DNA from: Bugula neritina
Taxonomy: Eukaryota; Bryozoa; Gymnolaemata; Cheilostomatida; Bugulidae
Direction: 5' to 3'
DNA: 46,500 bases
Assembly: GCA_964035545.1 (NCBI GenBank)
Contig: OZ037766.1
Span: 16,138,722 to 16,185,221 of the forward strand
Below, one piece after another: positions 38,901 to 46,500 of the stretch (position 1 is the first letter of the stretch; each line of letters opens with the position of its first letter). The position numbers were made by a program, and so were the translations under genes. The notes below the pieces were generated by a model. It made no database searches and was not told the origin of the DNA. It saw nothing but the letters and a program-made list of their open reading frames with translations.

Positions 38901-41900
38901 CACACCATACAGTGTATTTTGTATTACATTGTAAAAGTCCACCAACATACCAATTACAGAGTGACATGAATACTAACTTATTTTGCTGTCGGAATAGTCT
39001 TGGCGCATCCTATTTAGAGCCTGAACAAAGTCATCAACCTCAAACCTGTCTCTCATACCAGCCTGTCTGAACAGATGCTCAAACCTACAAGAGAGAGGTG
39101 ACAGTGTCTATTAATAAATAACCTACAAGAGAGAGGTGACAGTGTCTATTACTAAATAACCTACAAGAGAAAGGTTACAGTGTCTATTACTAAATCATCT
39201 ACAAGGGAGAGCTTACAGTGTCTATTACTAAATAACCTACAAGAGAGAGGTGACAGAGTCTATTACTAAATAACATTAATAGGCAGATCATAGCCTCTCA
39301 ATAAAATATAATTCATGATATCAGAGCTGAGCTGATGTGAAATGAACTTTGAGACCATTAAAAGCACAAAATAGCAATTTAAGCCTTTACAATGACACAG
39401 CATATCAGCAGTACACAAGGAAAATCATCTTTACACTCAAAAAATTTAGCAGTTAAAGTTTGAAATTGATATTAGTTTAACTCATTCAAAGCAAAAAACA
39501 CAGTTTTACAAAATGCGTTCTATTCATTGTAGTAAAGGTTGTCTACCCTACTCACCCGAGCACACAGTGGCATTTAATACTCAATAGATAAAAATCAACT
39601 TACTTTCTTTAAATACTTCCAACTTACTTATTCAGCTCATATGGCAGTTCAAACAAATATGGTGAACAATCTCTAGCCCCTTTCAGCACCACGTTCTTAG
39701 CCAGCACAAGGCTATTGCCAATAAGTACAAACTTTCCAAGAGAAGATAACACTTTGGGTAAAAGCTTGCTAGCCTGTAAAATATCTCATACTAATCAAGA
39801 TGTTCCAAAAGAGGCAGATTTGTACATAATTATGACTCGCATATGTGTCCAATCACAACAAAAAACCAGCAGCTTTCATACACAAGTTTTGAGTGAGCTT
39901 CAAATGAGTCTATTGGAGCAACAAGAGCAATTGTAACTTGTAAAAGTCCATATAATTCGTTATTAGGAAAATACTTTTACATGTAAAGCAATGATAATGC
40001 GATGAATGCAATTTTTAATGCTGATTTTTGACAGCTAACAACATTTTTTTTCAGGTTTCCTGGTAACTTTTTGCGTCTTTTGGCACTGTTTGATATTTTA
40101 AAAGTGCTTTTAGCTATTTTTTTGAAAACTTAAGCCGATATATACAGAAGCCTCTACCAAGAACACCAGTGCATTTGCACCCGAGTAGTGTGGATTGGTA
40201 AACTCTACTGACACAGAAAATAACCGCACCTGCATATACTCATACAGGTCTAGGCAGATCTTCTTAGTGAGAGGGTATGATTTCATAGCCTCTTTTTCAT
40301 TCTCTTGAATAAAGGTAAGCTGTGCAAGGGCTTGCTCAGGGGTAACGGGCTTTTTAATACCCAAATAGAGTAAGAGTCGATCTGAAACTAAACACAGATA
40401 CAGTTGTTAAGTTATGTGACTATGTACTGTGACTATATACTGTGACTATGTACTGTGACTATATACTGTGAGTATGTACTGTGACTATATATTGTGGTCA
40501 TATACTGTGAGTACGTACTGTGACTATAAATTGTGACTATGTACTGTGGCTATGTACTGTGACTATGTACTGTGGCTATGTACTGTGACTATATACTGTG
40601 ACTATGTACTGTGACTATATACTGTGAGTATGTACTGTGACTATATATTGTGGTCATATACTGTGAGTACGTACTGTGACTATAAATTGTGACTATGTAC
40701 TGTGGCTATGTACTGTGACTATGTACTGTGGCTATGTACTGTGACTATGTACTGTGACTATGTACTGTGACTAAACTATTGATTCATAAGCAAGCATAAT
40801 GTACTTACTAGGAATCCCCAATCGCTTGCTGTCTAGCAAAGGCTCGACATAGCAAAGCAACCCAGAGAGTTCACTGGGATACAGGGCACAAGGATGCAGT
40901 AACTCACAGGCTTGTCTCTCCCCCATCCACTCAAGAGTACTACCATCTGGTCTCTGCATCACTGGGAGAAATGGGGTTCGTCTCATTTTCTCTTGAATAT
41001 CATCTGAAACATCAAATAGCTTGTCAACAACATTACTCCTGAACTGTAAACATCCCAATAATACATGTACTTACTAATACATGTACTTACTAATACATAT
41101 ACCTATTAATACATGTACCTACTCATACATATACTTACTAATACATGTACTTACTTATACATGTACTTACTAATACATGAACTTACTAATACATGTACTT
41201 ACTAATGCATATACTTACTAATACATGTACTTACTGATACATATACTTACTAATACATGTACTTACTGATACATGTACTTACTGATACATGTACCTACTA
41301 ATACATGTACTTACTAATACATGTACTTACTAATACATGTGCTTACTAATACATGTACCTACTGATACATATACTTACTAATACATTTACTTACTAATAC
41401 ATATACTTACTAATACATATACTTACTAACACATGTACTTACTAATACATGTACTTACTAATACATGTACTTACTAATACATGTATTTACTGATACATGT
41501 ACTTACTAATACATGTACTTACTAATACATGTACTTACTGATACATATACTTACTAATACATCTACTTACTAATACATATACTTACTAATACATATACTT
41601 ACTAATACATATACTTACTAATACATGTACTTACTAATACATGTACTTACTAATACATGTACTTACTAATACATGTATTTACTGATACATGTACTTACTA
41701 ATACATGTACTTACTAATACATGTACTTACTGATACATATACTTACTAATACATATACATACTAATACATGTACTTACTAATACATGTACTTACTGATAC
41801 ATGTACTTACTCAATGTGTCCGGAGAAGTGAGCAGCCTAGTTTCCATATATTGCAGCAATGCAGTGGTCCTCAGTTTAGCCTCTTTCTTATTGGTCAAGT

Positions 41901-44900
41901 TCAGAGCAGCAATAGACTGGGCTCTTTCCAGGACTTCAGTGTCGGGTAAATCAACACTAGTCATACCTAGAGTCTCCAACATCATGAGTCTCTTTGATGA
42001 CAGGAAGTCTGATCTTTCTCCAAAGGGAAATCGGCCGTCTTCTGCATAATATATAAATATTTTACAGATCAGGTCATTATTGGAAGTAGTTATCTTTTCC
42101 CTTGACCACAGGCATAATACTAAACCAAAATATGTTTAAACTTGCTAGGTTCAGCATTCAACAATTTTAAAAACTTGCAATATAAAACTAGCCAACACAG
42201 GCAAAGTTCTATAATTGACAGATATATTGAGATTTTAGAAAGTTCATTTTTGCAAGTTCTTCGTGGTTTCAAGTGTATAAAATAAAGTTTGAATATCAAA
42301 AAATTGCCTTTGAAATGGAATTTAAAAATGCTAATATTCCAGTAAAGGTATGCCTACTGTAAAAATAATAATTTTAAGTTTCATTCAACATTTAAGGAAT
42401 TTTCCTTTATAACTGAAATCTTATTGAAAATTTTTTCATAGTATTTCTACTAACATTCATTATTATTTACTATCATATGTCAATTATAGAACTCTTACAC
42501 AATTCACACACCTTCAGAATAGAGCACAGCCAGCTGACTGGATGGATTAATCAGATCTTGTACAAAGCTTAGTTTTCTGCCATCAGGAGTAACTGGTATA
42601 CACTGGTGAGTCCTGACCAAGTTCTGCAGAACTTCACTACTAGTACTGTCTATAGCACTCAGTACCATCTCGTCTCTTATGTCTTCAGGTATCCTGGCAA
42701 CAGACACAACACCAACACATCACGGTGGGTCAGCAGTTCCCTTGCCGACAGCATTGAGAAAACCCTCTATGAAAGCGTAAAAATGACTTCCGCTATAAGT
42801 AGACAGCTCTTCAAGCATTTGAGTGGTATACATGACCAGCCTTATTCATGCGTCGAGTTAGCCAGCATTAGATTCAAGTTACTAAAAGTATTTTAATAGA
42901 TTCTAGAAGGCAAATTACAAACAGAAGAAATAGTGAAATAGTAGGAGAAGTAAACTTAGCAAATTAAAGTTCAAAGTTCGTTTTTAAGTATCCAACAACC
43001 ATTTATTACTAACTACACATTTGTGTATGTTTCCAGCCCATCATAAACATTATACTATTATATAAGGTTATATACGAGTAATATATGCCACAATACAACA
43101 TTCAACTATCATAGGCGGACTCCATACTTGCTAAGATTAGGAAACACAATCTTCTGGAATAACATTTGCCTCGTGAGAGTTCGTTCTTTGATTGACTCAT
43201 CACATCCGCACTAAAGGAGAGAACAAGAGAAGATAAGTCATAAAAGCAACTCCTCAGTATCAGGCAGTGCTAATCATTACTATGTCAAGCAGAAGGTTAA
43301 GAACAAGGTGAAAATGCATAATATTTATGTCCCATTTATACATCTAAATATTAAATTTAATAAAACATCAAAATCCAAACTACCAGTAAATAAATTTGGT
43401 CAAATAGATGATAAACAGCATCCATGTGTAGTACACAATGATCACATGTATAATTATATTATATATGTAGTATACACCATCAACATGTGTAGTTATATGT
43501 AGTAAACACAAGTCATGTCTATCACCTGTGTAATTATATGTATGCAGTATATACTGATTATGTAACGTTCTCTAAAAGATAGAAACTTTAAAAGACAGAC
43601 CTTAGAGAAACAGTGGAGGATATCTGAAGGCAGCTCAAGCACGATGTTACTCGTGTTAGACATCACTAGCTGGACGAGAGTAAACGCTGACTTTGAGATA
43701 TTAGACGAAGTTATCTCTGAGTCCAGTAGAACTGTGCTGGCCAGTGTTACCTGTAACATTTCCTTGTATTAACCACACCCTTTATTTTCAAACAACTAAC
43801 ACTGAAGTTGCACAAAAGATTGAATGTCAAGTAATTTAATTACTCAAATTTCAGACGGGATTTTAAGAAACACTCTAAAATGCTGCTGTTGCCACAATGA
43901 TGGTTAACATAGAAACAAAATTGTAGATGATGACTTCAATAGTCAGCGGTATGTTTTAAGCTTTTAATTGGAAGCTGAGAATATTGGTTTAACAAAAATT
44001 ATCTTTTTCAATTATTCTATTAGGAGTTTTGCAGCCAAAAAATAATCTCAATGCCACCACTTAAAAACCATCAAGAAATACTGGGAAAAAGACCAAATTT
44101 GAAGTTGTTTAACATAATAAGAAAATTAGAAATAAAACTGAAAAGCTAAATAAACCAACCTACATGCTGCAGTGTAGTACAGTGCAGCACACTAGTATGA
44201 CATCACTGCCAGTAAAGCATATATATGCACACAATAACCCACCTGACTTGCAATGTCAGCAAATAGACACCAACTGCACATTATCTACACTTACCCATGT
44301 GCTGCCAGAACTAAACAGCTTCTGCTCTATGAGTGGAGAAGACAGGTTCTTGTAGAACTGTTGCACTAGCAGACGGCAGCTGGCTGAAGTTACTCCAACT
44401 CTTGGCCATAGGAGGTAGAAACTGTATGACTTGGGATCAACGAGGGCTTTAATATCTTCCAGCATAAGAATGTATGACTGAAAACCAACAGTGGGAAGGA
44501 AATTTAAGTAACTGAGGATCAAAGTATCATATCCTTATTATAATAACAAAATCTCAATGACCTGGAAACTTGTCAGAGTTAGTAGCTCCGCCCGCACAAT
44601 CACGGTCCGTATGTGTCACACGCATACAAATTTTCCTTGCTAAATTTCTGCACATCAACTACTAGTTACACTCCTGTACAACTGCTGATAGCTACACCCT
44701 GTACAAGTGCTAACTGTAAACACACCTTTGCAATGCTGTCTGTCATCAAAGCATGGTTCCACTCCACCAGATCATTTGTCTTGTTATCTGAAACCTTCTC
44801 CACCAGATAGCGGCGATTCGATGTCACGGCAAAAGCACCATTAATATGTACAGGAAGTCCACTGGTGATTGGCAGGGGAAGGTAACAGAACACTTTACCC

Positions 44901-46113
44901 GCGTACCCCTCACTTTCCGAGTTTCTCAGTGCTCGAGAGTGTAGCTCACCTCCTATCAAATCTGCAACCAGTTTAAACAGTCTTAATTACAGATACTTGC
45001 CGGTAAAACTCATAGCAGATAAAGTATCGAGTTCCCAACTCGTCCTAGCCGTGTGCTTAATTGTAATGATGACATAACTGAGTTACAGAGATGCAACCAT
45101 ACACTTGCAATAATATAATTGTTACTTTGTAATTCATCAATTAGGAATTACTACTAATTTTTCCTTATTGGCCAATAACTATTCTTCAAGTACACAATTA
45201 TTAAAAAAAGATAATGTTATGTCTTGAAAGCAGTGAACTTTTTGTAAACTCATTTGATCTCGACTTTGCCACTAATACCTGAAGTAAACTCAGCAGGAAC
45301 CGAGTGTGTCATTGCTAAGACTGAGTCATTTTCCTGACTACAAACTGGACTCTCCCAACTGTCAAAATGCTAGTGACACTCACTCACCTAGTGCCACCGC
45401 TACACTCCCAACAGGGCTGAAGCCATTGTATTTGAGGGCCGCCTCAACAGCGTCCCTATCTCCCAGTGTAGCTGTCACAAGCCAATGTGTGCTAGCGTCT
45501 TGTGGTCCCTCAGACAGCTCCAACAGCTGGCAGCCTTCTCTTGTCTGCATGTATCTCACCTAAAGTTGATGCAAAATTAACTTGCCATTTTGACATCATT
45601 GTTATTCAATCATTTACAAAGAATGAGAAGTTTTCCACCGACTATGTTGGCGCTACCAGCAGATCTAGCCACCAGTAGCCAACAGCTGAGTATATCTTAC
45701 TAACGTACATGCTACTGTCACACAAGAGGCAAATATAGATGTTCCAGTTACCACAATACAACCTTACAGCCCAGTTTCTATTAAAGCAAGCAGGAGCCAA
45801 TACAAGTTACACTTTTATTCAGCTGAATAGAAGATTTAAACCACAGAAATGTTTGTGTGATTAAACTTAACTCCGATATCCAACAATAATAGCAGTTGAG
45901 TGCTAGCAGGGTGAGAGAGAGGGAACTTTTAAAATTAGACTGAGAAGAGCACATAATTCCTTTATTTGTAAGTACGTTTAAAGATATGTGAGATCTATAT
46001 ATATAATGAGAGGACAATGAAATAACTCCTCTAGTCACTACCTTGAGAAGGATAGACGACTCCGGATAATGAACCCTACTGTCTTCACTGCTTCCTCGAG
46101 CAAACCTTCTGGT
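11590..46113 (-). CDS. SACS: Sacsin (SACS) orthologue, C-terminal two thirds; continues off right edge
   Basis: Sacsin is a giant co-chaperone: HSP90-like ATPase modules within sacsin repeats (SRRs), a J domain that recruits HSP70, and a C-terminal nucleotide-binding HEPN domain. In vertebrates it acts in the cytosol and at mitochondria on intermediate-filament and mitochondrial quality control. Here 59 predicted exons on the minus strand run from 46113 (phase 0) to the stop at 11590-11592. They join to exactly 9,300 nt, 3,099 residues, with no internal stop. Human sacsin is 4,579 residues, so about 1,500 residues (N-terminus, SRR1, SRR2 ATPase) should lie to the right. Residue numbers in the module entries count from the first codon at 46113. 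Identity rests on two copies of the family motif FC(F/Y)LPLP...LPVHING, the ELLQNADDA ATPase box, [15 protein letters not shown] in the J domain and the [13 protein letters not shown] segment. Vertebrate SACS has most of its coding sequence in one giant exon; here it is highly fragmented. Exon lists are given in the module entries. Confidence 0.96.
12509..14172 (-). other. SACS: Sacsin exons 56-58: end of J domain and HEPN domain
   Basis: Exons 13997-14172, 13471-13669 and 12509-12733. The first finishes the J region ([14 protein letters not shown], then a charged linker [17 protein letters not shown]). The second and third encode the helical HEPN domain: [37 protein letters not shown], then [18 protein letters not shown] and a [15 protein letters not shown] segment, matching the sacsin HEPN (residues about 4451-4567 of the human protein), which dimerises and binds nucleotide. 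Confidence 0.93.
13800..13965. repeat. Two short tandem repeats in a sacsin intron
   Basis: Three copies of a 15-bp unit (agtgtgtcacaagtt) at about 13800-13846, then three to four copies of a 16-bp unit (acagtgagttactagt) at about 13907-13965. Confidence 0.8.
14632..14751 (-). other. SACS: Sacsin exon 55: J domain with HPD motif
   Basis: A 40-codon exon encoding [20 protein letters not shown] followed by HPDKNPEKN. The HPD tripeptide (codons at 14674-14682) that stimulates HSP70 ATPase is intact, and helix II is strongly basic as in sacsin and other class III J proteins. The remaining J-domain helix continues into the next exon at 13997-14172. Confidence 0.95.
15455..16507 (-). other. SACS: Sacsin exons 51-54: acidic low-complexity linker
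   Basis: Exons 16463-16507, 15940-15980, 15710-15801 and 15455-15617; residues about 2,627-2,740. Rich in Glu, Asp, Ser, Thr, Pro and Ala (for example [38 protein letters not shown]), so probably disordered. It joins SRR3 to the J domain, ending in the helix-like [11 protein letters not shown]. Phases match on both sides. Confidence 0.85.
16018..16456. repeat. 42-bp minisatellite, about 10 copies
   Basis: Head-to-tail units that start tactatgttgtat and include cacatgacactagagac, about 42 bp each, with small differences between copies. It fills most of the intron between the two acidic-linker exons. Because 42 is a multiple of three, it creates a long repetitive open frame on the plus strand that is not a gene. 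Confidence 0.9.
17168..17870. repeat. 19-bp minisatellite, about 36 copies
   Basis: Unit gtcagtatactgtgtaggt with recurring variants (cacactg, taatgtg, gtacgtg). A rare variant containing gtcatcacac recurs at spacings of 266 and 152 bp, which are 14 and 8 units, showing block duplications within the array. It lies in the intron between exons 16936-17105 and 17891-18075. Confidence 0.9.
19950..20215. repeat. Imperfect ~20-bp tandem repeat with palindromic core
   Basis: Degenerate units around the words taactgtgagtaactagtta and accaactgtgac. The core taactagtta is self-complementary. It lies in the intron between exons 19669-19790 and 20242-20318. Confidence 0.8.
22115..22300. repeat. Degenerate ~20-bp tandem repeat
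   Basis: Variants of gaggtcatatagctaggta, about eight copies, decaying toward 22300. It lies in the 1.1-kb intron upstream of the 12-bp exon. Confidence 0.7.
22630..22960. repeat. 19-bp minisatellite, about 17 copies
   Basis: Unit gttgatacactatactata; the central copies are nearly identical and the edge copies are degenerate (tactacagtcaatacac). It is in the same intron as the 22115 array. Confidence 0.9.
23844..26315 (-). other. Largest sacsin intron (2.5 kb)
   Basis: Lies between exons 26316-26487 and 23651-23843, which join cleanly (phase 2 to 1, [13 protein letters not shown]). It contains candidate alternative or nested exons at 26098-26145 and 24944-25124, described in the findings. 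The part at about 25500-26000 is less AT-rich and has more CpG than its surroundings. No transposon ends were recognised. Confidence 0.6.
26612..26716. repeat. 50-bp tandem repeat including an exon donor site
   Basis: Two copies with a 50-bp period (ctcacttctctcagta starts at 26612 and 26662) and a partial third at 26712, which is the real donor gtgagtagtgatagag of exon 26717-26927 read on the minus strand. Confidence 0.85.
29004..30493 (-). other. 1.5-kb sacsin intron
   Basis: AT-rich intron between exons 30494-30538 and 28870-29003. I see no repeat array or supported exon. A missed micro-exon is possible because the upstream donor is ambiguous. Confidence 0.55.
31075..31213. repeat. 22-bp tandem repeat next to an exon donor
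   Basis: About five units containing aactaacctgtagaagtaga. On the sense strand each unit reads ctacttctacag followed by gttagt or gtaagt, resembling the real junction at exon 31215-31372, whose end reads caacag then gtaaattattcc. Confidence 0.85.
32680..32830. repeat. GTGTGTAG-rich imperfect repeat
   Basis: Loose tandem copies of gtgtgtagtacaggagtgtg and shorter variants in the intron between exons 33022-33149 and 32295-32565. Confidence 0.7.
34022..34072. repeat. CAGA microsatellite
   Basis: Run of cagacaga with cacaga interruptions, in the short intron between exons 34085-34275 and 33805-33988. Confidence 0.8.
34276..35515 (-). other. 1.2-kb sacsin intron
   Basis: AT-rich intron with a run of nine G at 34516-34524. 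No exon or array was recognised in it. Confidence 0.55.
35709..35850. repeat. 22-bp tandem repeat, about six copies
   Basis: Units of about 22 bp around gactaaaggaagtgatactt, degenerate toward the right. On the sense strand each reads cacttcctttag, acceptor-like, a short way upstream of the real acceptor at 35694. Confidence 0.8.
37000..37395. repeat. 21-bp minisatellite, about 19 copies
   Basis: Units of 21 bp around caatatattatacacctcag in the intron between exons 37500-37691 and 36781-36925. As 21 is a multiple of three, it makes open frames on both strands (36896-37477 plus, 36989-37420 minus) that are not genes. Confidence 0.9.
39082..39272. repeat. 38-bp tandem repeat carrying an exon acceptor site
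   Basis: Four to five copies of a 38-bp unit starting aacctacaagagagaggtga. The first copy begins at the 3' splice site of exon 38978-39084, where the plus strand reads caaac then ctacaagagag. Confidence 0.88.
40405..40775. repeat. 13-bp minisatellite, ~28 copies, 156-bp higher-order unit
   Basis: Basic unit tgtactgtgacta with variants. A distinctive variant starting attgtggtca occurs at 40491 and 40647, 156 bp (12 units) apart, and the variants around it repeat in the same order. Confidence 0.88.
41050..41810. repeat. 16-bp minisatellite, ~47 copies, made of donor-like units
   Basis: Basic unit atacatgtacttacta. On the sacsin sense strand every unit reads tagtaagtacatgtat, containing the 5' splice-site consensus gtaagt. 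It fills the intron between exons 41795-42041 and 40809-41038 and overlaps the upstream exon's donor. A variant block starting atgtatttactg recurs at 41481 and 41673, 192 bp (12 units) apart. Confidence 0.9.
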
Positions 46114-46500
46114 CTGAAAGCACATAAAACTCAATTTAACTTCCAACATTCAACATCCAAGTTCAAAAATTAGTTTGAAAAACTTAATTCTAAAACTAAT
46201 TAATATTAATATATGACTAATTTGAAAAGCTGTGATCGCTAAATTATAATATACAGTAATGAAACAGACAACATTGCTCAGTTTGGTTAACTCACTGAAG
46301 CCCCCAGTGCCACAAAAACAATACAAGTGTTATGTTTAGATGTGAACAACCAACCAATGGAGTAGGCCTATAGCAAACCAGTGAGTGTAGCAATATAAAA
46401 GGTCATTGGAAACATGATTCCGAATACAGCTGGAATATTTTAACTAAGAAAAGTATTCTAACAAAATATATACATTATGTATGCTTTTGAACGGATACAA

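Larger units (their letters stand above)
38255..46113 (-). other. SACS: Sacsin exons 1-13 of window: second half of SRR2
   Basis: Transcript order: 46042-46113, 45388-45559, 44726-44961, 44295-44477, 43601-43750, 43128-43210, 42512-42693, 41795-42041, 40809-41038, 40230-40387, 39628-39773, 38978-39084, 38255-38514; residues 1-742. Landmarks: [11 protein letters not shown], then [18 protein letters not shown] (residues ~100-120), the [21 protein letters not shown] segment with a following [55 protein letters not shown], and the closing [18 protein letters not shown] with IARSLGV. These follow the order of a sacsin repeat after its ATPase. The exon at 41795-42041 has an uncertain end: the first donor (exon end 41811) leaves the wrong phase for the next exon, while the donor one repeat unit later (exon end 41795) restores it when the next exon starts at 41038. 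Confidence 0.9.

Noticed and set aside
40405-41810. Array of regularly spaced repeats resembling a CRISPR
   Set aside because: Units are head to tail with no unique spacers, and the setting is an animal intron.
46261-46330. Possible further sacsin exon near the right edge
   Set aside because: A minus-strand segment reading VALGAS before a tgagtt sequence resembles an exon end, but no family motif or consistent phase with the exon at 46042-46113 was found.

Overview
The window is nuclear DNA from an intron-rich, AT-rich animal genome. It is most likely a marine invertebrate, because a full-length-type sacsin is present while the coding sequence is cut into many short exons. The taxon cannot be fixed from sequence alone. 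Splice sites are standard GT/AG, the genetic code is standard, and introns are packed with minisatellites. I see no operon, phage, CRISPR array, rRNA, tRNA or intact transposon.

Layout. (1) Positions 1-2526, minus strand: the 5' part of a quinone oxidoreductase-like (QORL2/MDR superfamily) gene that runs off the left edge. (2) 2527-6414: about 3.9 kb between head-to-head genes, made of decayed AT-rich simple sequence with a perfect inverted repeat. (3) 6415-9913, plus strand: a second QORL2-like gene with the same intron positions and identical sizes for every comparable exon. It appears complete except for its unrecognised first coding exon. (4) 9914-11589: intergenic sequence between convergent genes. 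(5) 11590-46113, minus strand: the last ~3,100 codons of a sacsin (SACS) orthologue in 59 predicted exons. In transcript order these encode the second half of sacsin repeat 2, all of sacsin repeat 3 including its GHKL/HATPase module, an acidic linker, a J domain with an intact HPD, a HEPN domain and a long polar tail. The sacsin repeat 2 ATPase, sacsin repeat 1 and the N-terminus lie beyond the right edge.

The sacsin model is self-checking. The 59 exons join without a frame break or internal stop, and the total, 9,300 nt, is a multiple of three. A few junctions have alternatives, which are flagged. The QOR pair and sacsin have no evident functional link; they are simply neighbours.

The most unusual signal is not a new gene system. 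Several intronic tandem arrays in sacsin have a repeat unit that contains the splice site of the adjoining exon (at about 26.7, 31.2, 39.1 and 41.8 kb), so they present rows of decoy 5' or 3' splice sites. Also notable are higher-order 12-mer structure in two neighbouring arrays, possible gene conversion confined to one exon of the QOR pair, and possible alternative exons inside the largest sacsin intron.
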